From: Bacteroidales bacterium
GTDB taxonomy: Bacteria > Bacteroidota > Bacteroidia > Bacteroidales > UBA932
Assembly (NCBI GenBank): GCA_013335275.1
Contig: JAAXVX010000071.1
Coordinates: 1 to 7,395 of the forward strand
DNA length: 7,395 nt
Direction: 5' to 3'
This document shows, in pieces, positions 1 to 6,326 of the stretch. A model generated the notes under the pieces. The model made no database searches and was not told the origin of the DNA. It saw only the letters and a program-made list of their open reading frames with translations. How positions within the stretch are numbered: the stretch's first letter is position 1; each line of letters opens with the position of its first letter. Position numbers and translations under genes: made by a program.

Positions 1-381
1 GATAAGTAGATAATCCACCTCCTCCACAACTTCTTCATTTTCGTTTACTGCAAGCTGATAACCGAATATCTCGGGATTATTTGGAATTTTTTGAATATGT
101 TCTTCTAAAAAAAATTGAAGAGCACCTAAATGGATGCTCTCAACAAAACAAACAGCATGAACCTCTTCCTTCGTAGTGATTTCCGCTCCGCACAAGACAT
201 AGATTCCCTCCATATTGCCAATTCGCATAATCTCCATACAATTAAGAGTCGAGTTATGATCGGTGATGCCAATAATGCCAATACCACACTCTTTTGCTTT
301 GCGGATAATGTTTAATGGAGTCATTTCTATGTCTCCGCAAGGTGAAAGTACAGTATGGATATGGAGGTCGGACTTTATCAT
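1..381 (-). CDS. PHP-domain metal-dependent phosphoesterase (partial, C-terminus outside window)
   Basis: The first 127 codons are visible, and the reading frame is still open at base 1. The N-terminus has the PHP signature: DLHIHT at residues 5-10 (metal-binding H7 and H9), TDHN at 40-43 (D41, H42), GAE at 65-67 (E67) and EEVH with H75. These are the metal ligands expected for the PHP superfamily (polymerase and histidinol phosphatase), which hydrolyses phosphoester bonds using two or three metal ions. Such stand-alone proteins are usually about 230-250 residues, so roughly half is missing. The start ATG (379-381) overlaps the stop of the upstream DRTGG gene as ATGA, which implies translational coupling. 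The substrate is unknown. PHP proteins of this kind recur next to HydS-like and DRTGG genes beside bifurcating hydrogenase genes, so a regulatory or nucleotide-related role is possible, but that is inference. The fold assignment is secure. Confidence 0.9.
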   Translation of the reverse strand, partial: MIKSDLHIHTVLSPCGDIEMTPLNIIRKAKECGIGIIGITDHNSTLNCMEIMRIGNMEGIYVLCGAEITTKEEVHAVCFVESIHLGALQFFLEEHIQKIPNNPEIFGYQLAVNENEEVVEEVDYLLI

Positions 382-710
382 TTTAACATTTCGTATAGTT
401 TTCCCGACAATTCAAATGCCTCAGAGCTGCTTCCAAGTACCGGAATTCCCTCCTGTGCGGAGAGTTCAATTGTTTCCGGTTCAGGGATGAATCCCTTGAC
501 AAGAATAATTGCAGCGATATCTTTAAGACTTGCCACTGCCATAATGTTCTTGTGAGTCTGGAGAGTAATCCATATATGCCCCTCCTGGGCGTGGCCCATA
601 ACATCAGACAGAAGATCGGAAGTGTAACCTCCGGTAACTTCTCTGTTTAGCCCTTCGGGGGCTGAAAAAATTTTTAATGAGAGTTTCTCTGCAACGTCTT
701 TTACTTTCAT
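378..710 (-). CDS. DRTGG domain-containing protein (second copy, 110 aa)
   Basis: A small soluble protein that appears to consist of a single DRTGG-type domain. It has a GGYTSDLLSDVMGHA stretch at residues 27-41 and alternating hydrophobic strands (IWITL, AAIILV, IPVLG) typical of a Rossmann-like alpha/beta fold. DRTGG domains also occur in long phosphotransacetylases and in CBS-domain proteins; their ligand is not established. The protein is clearly related to the 114-residue product encoded at 2473-2817: both carry SDLxSDV at exactly residues 31-37 and end with a similar helix around a GxLY motif. It lies 14 bases after the HydS-like gene and overlaps the PHP gene by four bases. No transmembrane segment or signal peptide is visible. 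It is likely a ligand-sensing or scaffold partner of the HydS-like protein, by context only. Confidence 0.82.
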   Translation of the reverse strand: MKVKDVAEKLSLKIFSAPEGLNREVTGGYTSDLLSDVMGHAQEGHIWITLQTHKNIMAVASLKDIAAIILVKGFIPEPETIELSAQEGIPVLGSSSEAFELSGKLYEMLK

Positions 711-724
711 AGTTCCGGCTATTG

Positions 725-2056
725 TTATATTTTTTTGTCAAATCTCGATTTACCCCAAATATTTTCCATGATTTTTACTGCCTCTTCAAGAGATATCTCT
801 CCCCTTTTTTCATAAAGAGTCCTCAGAAAAATACATGAACTTATCTCTGCCTGTCCCTTCACAATATCCTCGGCAAGCGCTTCGCAACTTGGAGCCCCGC
901 ATGCGCCACAGTCTATTCCCGGGAATAACATTCTAAGTTCCCTCGCTCCTTCCATTTTTTTAATGGCAGCGTCGATATCTCTATCGTACTTTACCATTGA
1001 GCGAGGTTCAATCTTATCCATATGAACCACTGCAGAACAGTATTTTTTATAGTCCGATATCAGATTATGGGTGTCCGGAATTGTTGAGGCATATTTTTTC
1101 ATGCTCTCGGCTGTAAGAAAACGATTCCTGTGGGATAGTATCCCTCCGGCACAAGACTCGTCACAAGCTCTTAATTCCAGAAAATCAAATCCTTCTATTT
1201 CCTCATTTTCCAGTATTTCCAAAAAATCTATTACATTGTCCATCCCGTCAATCGCGAGCGTTTTGCCTTTAATATGCATAGATTCTCCGCCTGTTGTGGG
1301 ATAAAGCACTCCTTTCGAGGAGAGCTCACCGTTAATCTTAATTTGCCTGGTAATTGGAATTTTTTGCTTGTGCGCCAGATATACTTTGTTATAAAAGAAA
1401 TCCATATTTATTACACCGTGAATAGGAGAAGTGTACCCCCCAACCGGTGATTTTACAGATGCAATTTTTGCAATACACGGCGTAAGGTAAAAGATACCAA
1501 ATTCGCCCTCTTTTATTCCTTCTTTTGCAAATTTTCGTTTATAATACTGAGCAGTTATCTCAATCGGAGGAAGGAGGCTCATAATATGGTCCACCAAAGA
1601 CGGAAAGCGCACCTGAATCAGCCTTATTACTGCCGGACAAAAAGAGGATATGACAGGCAGCGGAGCTCTCTTTATGTATTCATTAACTTCGTCAATGAGT
1701 GTATCTACACTCTGCTCAACAGCACATACCTCAGTAAATCCCAGTTCTCCTATTATATTGTAAATTTTCTCCCTGGGAATTGAGTCATCAAACTGAGCGA
1801 AAAACACAGACGGAACAAGCAATACTCTGTGTTTGTAGTTGAAAATCTGTTTGAAATCGTCATCCATTACGCGAATTGCTCTGTTTGGGCAAATGCGGTA
1901 ACACTCGCCGCAGTCAATACACCAGTCTACATGAATTTTAGCTTTACCCTGAGAGACTCTTAGCGCTTCGGTCGGGCACACCTTCATACAATGTGAGCAT
2001 CCAATGCAAACATCTCCCATTATCTCAAGCGCCCTGTTGTATGTAGTCTGACTCAT
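725..2056 (-). CDS. HydS-like sensory [FeFe]-hydrogenase-domain iron-sulfur protein
   Basis: A cytoplasmic iron-sulfur protein of 443 residues. An N-terminal 2[4Fe-4S] ferredoxin domain has two CxxCxxCxxxCP motifs (C17/20/23/27 and C46/49/52/56). The hydrogenase large-subunit C-terminal domain follows, at about 75-345, with the three H-cluster loops: L1 SSFCPA (C140), L2 TPCIAK (C194, K197) and L3 ELRACDESCAGG (C298, C302). A C-terminal 4Fe-4S domain like that of RnfB has C383, C386, C391 and C408 (DCGACGAPSC). All four H-cluster cysteines are kept, but the residue before C140 is Phe where catalytic enzymes have the proton-transfer Cys, the Glu after the L2 lysine is Ser200, and the L3 Met is Arg296. 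High H2 turnover is therefore unlikely and a redox or H2 sensor is more plausible (inference). The architecture resembles group C/D sensory hydrogenases and related proteins encoded beside hydABC; it has no PAS or kinase domain. The start lies one base after the preceding stop. Confidence 0.88.
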   Translation of the reverse strand: MSQTTYNRALEIMGDVCIGCSHCMKVCPTEALRVSQGKAKIHVDWCIDCGECYRICPNRAIRVMDDDFKQIFNYKHRVLLVPSVFFAQFDDSIPREKIYNIIGELGFTEVCAVEQSVDTLIDEVNEYIKRAPLPVISSFCPAVIRLIQVRFPSLVDHIMSLLPPIEITAQYYKRKFAKEGIKEGEFGIFYLTPCIAKIASVKSPVGGYTSPIHGVINMDFFYNKVYLAHKQKIPITRQIKINGELSSKGVLYPTTGGESMHIKGKTLAIDGMDNVIDFLEILENEEIEGFDFLELRACDESCAGGILSHRNRFLTAESMKKYASTIPDTHNLISDYKKYCSAVVHMDKIEPRSMVKYDRDIDAAIKKMEGARELRMLFPGIDCGACGAPSCEALAEDIVKGQAEISSCIFLRTLYEKRGEISLEEAVKIMENIWGKSRFDKKI

Positions 2057-2057
2057 C

Positions 2058-2471
2058 CTAACGGAATTTTATCTCAATATATAATGTGGTTCCTTTTCCT
2101 ACTGAACTTTCTATTTTAAAACTATCGGCATTGTCGCTTATATTTGGCAACCCCATTCCTGCACCAAATCCCATCTCTCTCACCTGCTGCGAAGCAGTGG
2201 AAAAGCCGGGAGTCATTGCCCTCTCAATATCCGGGATACCGGGCCCCTCGTCCTCAAGCCGGAGTTTAATTCCGCTGCCCTCAACCTGTGCATAAATTAC
2301 ACCTCTGTATGCATGTGCAACAATATTCACCTCAGCCTCGTAGAGTGCAATTACAACTCTTTTAATTACAGCCGGGTCAACATTAAGCTGCTTAAGGGTC
2401 TTCTTAATTTGAGAAGAAGCATATCCTGCCTGGGTAAAATCCCCGCCTTCAATCTTATATTCAAGCAACAT
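2058..2471 (-). CDS. RsbW-like ATP-binding protein (anti-sigma factor/serine kinase type GHKL ATPase)
   Basis: A 137-residue protein that is essentially one GHKL (HATPase_c) domain. The N box is EAEVNIVAHAY (45-55, with E45/N49 in the Mg-ATP positions), the G1 box is DEGPGIPD (74-81), the G2 box is GFGAGMGLPNI (101-111), and GKGTTL closes the pocket near the C-terminus. The size and the HAY after the N box match anti-sigma factor/serine kinases such as RsbW and SpoIIAB rather than two-component histidine kinases; there is no phospho-acceptor His domain. In RsbW-type proteins the domain binds a sigma factor or phosphorylates a Ser/Thr on an STAS partner. Neither partner is seen here, so the target is unknown. 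The gene sits one base after the first DRTGG stop and one base before the HydS-like start, indicating strong coupling and a shared function with those proteins. Confidence 0.87.
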   Translation of the reverse strand: MLLEYKIEGGDFTQAGYASSQIKKTLKQLNVDPAVIKRVVIALYEAEVNIVAHAYRGVIYAQVEGSGIKLRLEDEGPGIPDIERAMTPGFSTASQQVREMGFGAGMGLPNISDNADSFKIESSVGKGTTLYIEIKFR

Positions 2472-2472
2472 A

Positions 2473-2817
2473 TTAGTATATCGGTTTTAACCCGGCAGAA
2501 TACAATATCCCGGCACATTTAAAAAGCGAATAAGGGCTTTTTATTATAAGTATGTTGCTCTCCTCTGCAAGTTCTCTCATGTCTTCTGTTACCTCCTTAT
2601 CCCTGCAAAGCAGCAGAAAGGGAGTGTCAGACATTTCCACTGTTCTTATGGATTGTGTGTTTGCAAGACCTGTTATGAGAATAAACTGATTTGTCTTTAC
2701 AGTAAGCACATCACTCATCAAATCGGAAGCAAATGCGTATTCAACAGATTCGTTCATCCGGTTTGCCCCGCAAACGACAGTTCCATTCACTAAAGTACAC
2801 AAGTCACTAATGGTCAT
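2473..2817 (-). CDS. DRTGG domain-containing protein (first copy, 114 aa)
   Basis: First gene of the hydrogenase-associated module. It is one small domain with the DRTGG-family core YAFASDLMSDVLTV at residues 27-40, followed by strand-like hydrophobic runs (FILITGL, PFLLLC, ILIIKS) and a C-terminal helix ending in GLKPIY. It shares the SDLxSDV core at identical positions (31-37) with the protein encoded at 378-710. The two are diverged paralogues: conservation outside the core and C-terminal helix is weak. The conserved DRTGG letters themselves are not present, so the family call rests on the core motif, size and context. The gene follows the GNAT-like gene by 10 bases and no Bacteroidota-type -7 box is visible just upstream, so it is probably read through from earlier genes. 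The ligand is unknown. Confidence 0.78.
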   Translation of the reverse strand: MTISDLCTLVNGTVVCGANRMNESVEYAFASDLMSDVLTVKTNQFILITGLANTQSIRTVEMSDTPFLLLCRDKEVTEDMRELAEESNILIIKSPYSLFKCAGILYSAGLKPIY

Positions 2818-2827
2818 AAACTAAATA

Positions 2828-3943
2828 TTATATATTTTTAATGTAGCAGCGTCTCCGCATATATGGTTCATGCTGGTATCTCTCCCACACCTTTTGAGCA
2901 AGGTTTTTTTCTGCCTGCGGGTTTGTTATTCCGGAAACTATTCCAATCTTTTGAAAGCTTGTTGCCAGATGAGTATGAAAAACCGATGAAATACCTTTTT
3001 TCTGCCATTCAGGAGCAGCCCCAAGAAGCATAAAATCAATTGTATTATAATGTTTCATCGCTCTGAGGATATGGAAAATCCCAAAAGGAAAAAGCCGTCC
3101 TTTAGCCTTCTGAAAGGCCTCGCTTAAACTTGGAAAACAAATTCCGAAAGCTGCAATATTATCGTCTTTGTCTACAATAAGGCTCGTAAGTTCGGGGCGA
3201 AGTTTTGGAAAATATTCTTCACCAATTTGTTTAATCTCCTTCTCTGTAAGGGGAACAAAATTTGGTATATCCCTGAAGCTTTCGTTGTAACTTGAGAAAA
3301 ACTTGTCAACCAAATTCTTTCTGTTCTTTATCTCTTTTAAATCCAATATTTTGAGCCCGTATTTTTCAATTAACAAATCGTTAATTTTATGAAGCCGTGG
3401 ATCAACTCCGGAGTTTGCCTTTAGTTTTATCTGTATCCAGTCTATCTGCTTTTCAAATCCCAGTTTTTCCATAAATTCCGGATAGTAGGGATAGTTATAC
3501 AGGCAGTTGATTGGCGGAATATTTTCAAATCCTTCAACCAGCATTCCCTGCCGGTTCCATGTATTGTAACCAAGCGGCCCGTGTATTTCTTCCATACCGG
3601 CTTCTTTGCCCCAGGCAATTGCCTTATCTACCAAAGCTTTTGCTACGTCTATGTCTTCAATGAAATCAAACCATCCAAAGCGAAGTCTTTTCTGCGAATG
3701 AAATTCGTTTGACCTGGGATTGAGAATGGCGGCTATTCTGCCTGTTATTTCGCCTCTGCTGTCGTATGCGAGCCACATTTTCAATGTGCAATAATCAAGA
3801 GAGGGACTTTTTGTGAGAATTGATAATTCGTCGGAATTTAACACCGGTACATATTGCTTATTCCCTTTATACAATTTATGAGGAAACTTAATGAATCGGG
3901 CAATATCGGAAGAGGATTCAACCTCTTTTATTGTTATATTCAT
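2828..3943 (-). CDS. GNAT-like protein of unknown function (YghO-type family)
   Basis: A 371-residue soluble protein. The N-terminal half has the hallmarks of a widespread uncharacterised family: FIKFPHKLY at 17-25, YVPVL just after, GRIAAILNP with RSNEF near 68-81, GWFDFIE, and a region near 122-163 running from HGPLGYN through GMLVEGF and PPINCLYNYPYY to EKLGF. This layout resembles the E. coli YghO-type N-acetyltransferase-like proteins (recalled, not searched). The C-terminal half carries a second acetyltransferase-like segment, with a DNIAAFGI strand and a LLGAAPEWQKKGISSVFH stretch in the place where GNAT enzymes bind acetyl-CoA. The length fits the family (about 370-380). The substrate is unknown. 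The gene sits between tcdA (22 bases upstream) and the DRTGG gene (10 bases downstream), and nothing in its sequence ties it to hydrogenase biology. Confidence 0.72.
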   Translation of the reverse strand: MNITIKEVESSSDIARFIKFPHKLYKGNKQYVPVLNSDELSILTKSPSLDYCTLKMWLAYDSRGEITGRIAAILNPRSNEFHSQKRLRFGWFDFIEDIDVAKALVDKAIAWGKEAGMEEIHGPLGYNTWNRQGMLVEGFENIPPINCLYNYPYYPEFMEKLGFEKQIDWIQIKLKANSGVDPRLHKINDLLIEKYGLKILDLKEIKNRKNLVDKFFSSYNESFRDIPNFVPLTEKEIKQIGEEYFPKLRPELTSLIVDKDDNIAAFGICFPSLSEAFQKAKGRLFPFGIFHILRAMKHYNTIDFMLLGAAPEWQKKGISSVFHTHLATSFQKIGIVSGITNPQAEKNLAQKVWERYQHEPYMRRRCYIKNI

Positions 3944-3965
3944 CAGGGACTGTTTAGTTTAGGTT

Positions 3966-4712
3966 TTAAGTACAAATATAATCATTTTTTTTATTCAGGC
4001 CGAGCAGATCCTCCAACACTGCCTGAGCACAAATGCACCCGAAAACCGGAGGTAGATAGGAAATCGTTCCCACCATAGACTTTTTGTTTTGCTCCTCAAC
4101 TGCTATTATAGCGTCTTCATTTGGAAGCTCTTCAGAAAAAACAACATTAAATCCTTTGCTTATCCCAACTTTACGGAGCCTCTTTCTAAGCATGTATGCA
4201 AGTGGGCAGTTGAATGATTTGGAAATATCCTTTATCTTGATTTTGGTGGCATCGGTTTTGGCACCTGCTCCCATTGAACTGACAATTTTAATTGAATTCC
4301 TGAGTGCAAACTGAATGAGGGCTATTTTAGGAGACAGTGTGTCAATCGCATCAACAATGTAGTCGATTGGCCTGTAAGAAAGAATTTCATCAACATTCTC
4401 CTGAGTTAGAAATTCTTTTATTACGGTAATTTTGAGCGATGGATTTATATCCATGAGCCTGTTGTACATCAGTTGTGCTTTAGGCTGTCCGATTGTACTT
4501 TCAAGTGCAAGCAGCTGCCTGTTTTTATTTGAAGGATTAATATTGTCGGCATCCAGTATTATCATTGAGCCAACACCGGCTCTTGCCAGCATTTCTGCGG
4601 CATATGCTCCCACTCCTCCAAGGCCCACCACAGCAATAGTCAATGATTTTAAATATTCCAGTTTTTCATTCCCCAGAAGCAGGGTGCTTCTTTCCAGCCA
4701 ATTATCACTCAT
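3966..4712 (-). CDS. tcdA: tRNA threonylcarbamoyladenosine dehydratase TcdA (ThiF/E1-like)
   Basis: A 248-residue member of the ThiF/MoeB/E1 superfamily, slightly shorter than E. coli TcdA (about 268). An N-terminal RSTLLLG segment (8-14) matches the TcdA-type start. The nucleotide-binding loop GLGGVG is at 30-35, the adenine/ribose-binding DAD at 54-56, and the family motif NKNRQ at 62-66. Further along are DAIDTLSPK and SMGAGAK, and then PLAYMLRKRLRK, which separates TcdA from MoeB and ThiF. There is no ubiquitin-like partner gene nearby, and the paired zinc CxxC motifs of MoeB are missing. TcdA uses ATP to close the carboxylate of t6A at tRNA position 37 into the cyclic ct6A form. In E. 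coli it works with the CsdA-CsdE sulfur system, which is not seen here. The start lies nine bases after the mazG stop. Confidence 0.92.
   Translation of the reverse strand: MSDNWLERSTLLLGNEKLEYLKSLTIAVVGLGGVGAYAAEMLARAGVGSMIILDADNINPSNKNRQLLALESTIGQPKAQLMYNRLMDINPSLKITVIKEFLTQENVDEILSYRPIDYIVDAIDTLSPKIALIQFALRNSIKIVSSMGAGAKTDATKIKIKDISKSFNCPLAYMLRKRLRKVGISKGFNVVFSEELPNEDAIIAVEEQNKKSMVGTISYLPPVFGCICAQAVLEDLLGLNKKNDYICT
3973..3980 (-). promoter_or_regulatory. Possible internal -7 box upstream of the GNAT-like gene
   Basis: On the minus strand TATATTTG fits TAnnTTTG, lies in the last codons of tcdA and ends 29 bases before the GNAT-like start. It could let the GNAT-like gene and the hydrogenase-associated module be expressed separately from the housekeeping genes. 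No -33 element is evident, and a few matches to six fixed bases are expected by chance in a window of this size. Confidence 0.22.
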
Positions 4713-4721
4713 GATTTCTTT

Positions 4722-5519
4722 TTAACCAACAATGCCTTTTGCCTCTTCCCAAATCTTGTCCATCTCTTCGAGAGTCATCTCTTTGAGATTTTTCCCGTCG
4801 CGTTTCGCTCTGCTTTCAAGGAATCCAAACCTCTTTTGAAATTTAAGATTGGTCATTTCAAGTGCCGTGTCGGGGTTTATATCGTATAACCTTGCAGCAT
4901 TCACAAGCGAGAAAAGCAAATCCCCGAACTCCTGTTCAGATTTTGCCTTTCTGTCGGCTTCGCTGCCGGTTGCCTTAAGTTCTGCCTCAAATTCAGAGAG
5001 CTCCTCCTTTACTTTGTCCCATACATCCTCTCTTTCATTCCAGTCAAATCCCACAGCTCTCACTTTATCCTGCATTCTGTATGCCTTAACAAGAGACGGC
5101 AAAGATTGGGGAACTCCGGACAATACAGTCTTATTCCCGTCTTTTTCAACTCTTTTAAGTTGCTCCCAGTTTTCGATTACCTCCTTGGCTCCGCTTACAA
5201 CCGTTTCTCCAAACACATGCGGATGCCTGTATATTAATTTATCACACAAGCGGTTCATTATATCTCCCATATCGAACGTGCCTCTCTCCTTTCCTATCCT
5301 GGCATAAAACACAATATGCAGCATTAAATCACCAAGCTCCTTGCTAATATTTAGATCTCCCTCTCCAAGTATGGCATCGCTCAGTTCGTATGTTTCCTCA
5401 ATAGTGAGAGGTCTCAGACTCTCCATAGTCTGTTTTTTGTCCCAGGGACATTTTTCCCTGAGTTCGTCCATCACATCAAGAAGCCTGATAAAGGCTTCGG
5501 TCTCTTTTTCTCTATTCAT
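4722..5519 (-). CDS. mazG: Nucleoside triphosphate pyrophosphohydrolase MazG
   Basis: A 265-residue protein, the length of full two-domain MazG (E. coli about 263). The N-terminal domain has LREKCPWDKKQT at 20-31 followed by the metal-binding EExxE...ExxD helix set (E41, E42, E45 then E61, D64 in KELGDLMLH). The middle has the family signature SGVPQSLPSLVKAY and DKVRAVGFDW. The second domain repeats the pattern with KEELSEFEAEL and EQEFGDLLFSLVN, which is the catalytically important copy in E. coli. MazG hydrolyses NTPs and dNTPs to monophosphate plus pyrophosphate, cleaning damaged nucleotides; in E. coli it also affects ppGpp levels. The start codon overlaps the end of the upstream DUF62 gene by eight bases, which supports operon organisation and this start. 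No mazEF toxin-antitoxin genes lie beside it. Confidence 0.95.
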   Translation of the reverse strand: MNREKETEAFIRLLDVMDELREKCPWDKKQTMESLRPLTIEETYELSDAILGEGDLNISKELGDLMLHIVFYARIGKERGTFDMGDIMNRLCDKLIYRHPHVFGETVVSGAKEVIENWEQLKRVEKDGNKTVLSGVPQSLPSLVKAYRMQDKVRAVGFDWNEREDVWDKVKEELSEFEAELKATGSEADRKAKSEQEFGDLLFSLVNAARLYDINPDTALEMTNLKFQKRFGFLESRAKRDGKNLKEMTLEEMDKIWEEAKGIVG

Positions 5520-6285
5520 TATTAAATTTGATTCTAATTTCAGAAGCTAAAGTAATACTTTCTGTTTGCGCAAGAGAGCCAAGGTTTATTGCTATCTCAA
5601 GAAATCCCAGAGAGTTAAATATTGCAAGCAGTTCTCCCGGATTATTTTGCGAATATGTACGGGATATCTTATTTATTTTTGTGTAAGGGCCCTGCACGAA
5701 AATTGTAAAATTTCTTGCTTTGTGAACTTTATCAAAAACCGACTTTTCAATGTTGGTAATAGCATTTCCGAAAGAGTCGATATAAATTACCCTTCCCACT
5801 ATACTGTTTTCGTCATAAACCACTCTGGTTACCGACTCTTTTTTCAAATCACAGGCTTTAGTCGTTTGTTCAAAGCTGTTTTTCAAAACAGTTTCCACTC
5901 CGCTGACAAAAAGGTCAAGAGAGAGAAAATTTGAAAATGTTTCGGGAGGGTTAATCTTGAAAGCAATTGAAGGAGGGTTTTCAAAAAGATGAGAAAACCT
6001 GCCGTCATTAATTCCTACAAAATAGTGGTTGTTTGCATATACTATCACCATGGGTGCCGCATTTGTGGGCTCACACATTACGCCAAGCAAATGTATTGTT
6101 CCGGGAGGGAAATGATGATATGCGTTTTTAAGCAAAAAAGTTTCGTGCAACACATCAAAAGATGGAATGGAATTTGTTATCTCAACGAAATTAATTTCGG
6201 GAGAAAGGCTTGCGAGTTTACCCTTTAGGGCACCCAAATAGTAATCCCCCTTACTCCAATCGCTTGTTAATGTAACAATTGCCAT
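5512..6285 (-). CDS. SAM hydroxide adenosyltransferase / SAM hydrolase family protein (DUF62), divergent active site
   Basis: A 257-residue protein of the DUF62 family, whose characterised members split S-adenosylmethionine into adenosine and methionine using water, and whose relatives include fluorinase and chlorinase. Recognisable parts are the N-terminal TSDWSKGDYYLGALKG (7-22), EITN (35-38) in the place of DISH, FPPGTIH (59-65), YFVGINDGRFS (88-98) in the place of YFVGPDNGLLS, and the C-terminal barrel motif GRVIYIDSFGNAITNI (164-179). The usual VDPGVGTxRR segment reads VMCEPTNAAP here. The catalytic Asp and Arg therefore look replaced by Met70 and Ala77, and no His is seen near residues 117-122 where the HGRD motif should lie. 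Activity is doubtful. The start is fixed by an in-frame TAA directly before the ATG and an AAAGG (6291-6295) five bases upstream. It is the first gene of the leftward set. Confidence 0.85.
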   Translation of the reverse strand: MAIVTLTSDWSKGDYYLGALKGKLASLSPEINFVEITNSIPSFDVLHETFLLKNAYHHFPPGTIHLLGVMCEPTNAAPMVIVYANNHYFVGINDGRFSHLFENPPSIAFKINPPETFSNFLSLDLFVSGVETVLKNSFEQTTKACDLKKESVTRVVYDENSIVGRVIYIDSFGNAITNIEKSVFDKVHKARNFTIFVQGPYTKINKISRTYSQNNPGELLAIFNSLGFLEIAINLGSLAQTESITLASEIRIKFNNE

Positions 6286-6307
6286 TTATACCTTTAAAAG
6301 TGTTATG

Positions 6308-6315
6308 CAAAGATA
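6308..6315 (-). promoter_or_regulatory. Bacteroidota-type -7 box for the leftward operon
   Basis: On the minus strand this reads TATCTTTG, followed by CA, matching the Bacteroidota -7 consensus TAnnTTTG. It ends 22 bases before the ATG at 6285, giving a short leader of roughly 15 bases that contains AAAGG. No matching -33 TTTG is found 19-21 bases upstream, so the call rests on the -7 box and its position. Confidence 0.5.
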
Positions 6316-6325
6316 GAAAATTTTC
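6316..6325. repeat. 10-base perfect palindrome between divergent -7 boxes
   Basis: The sequence GAAAATTTTC is its own reverse complement. It abuts the leftward -7 box and ends one base before the rightward one, so a protein bound here could affect both promoters. It is short and AT-rich and could be chance; no second copy was noticed in the window. Confidence 0.3.
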
Positions 6326-6326
6326 A

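Noticed and set aside
725..2056. A catalytic (H2-evolving) [FeFe]-hydrogenase
   Set aside because: The proton-transfer Cys and the loop L2 Glu are replaced and the protein has sensory-type architecture. It is reported as HydS-like instead.
3966..4712. MoeB or ThiF (molybdopterin or thiamine adenylyltransferase)
   Set aside because: The paired zinc CxxC motifs are missing and no MoaD or ThiS gene is nearby. The N-terminal RSTLLLG and the PLAYMLRKRLRK segment fit TcdA better.
4849..5307. 152-codon open frame on the plus strand
   Set aside because: It is antisense to mazG, which has both MazG domains intact. The translation is Ser/Leu-rich low-complexity sequence typical of a shadow frame.
5566..5934. 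122-codon open frame on the plus strand
   Set aside because: It is antisense to the DUF62 gene, whose N- and C-terminal motifs are in place. No domain or start signal supports it.
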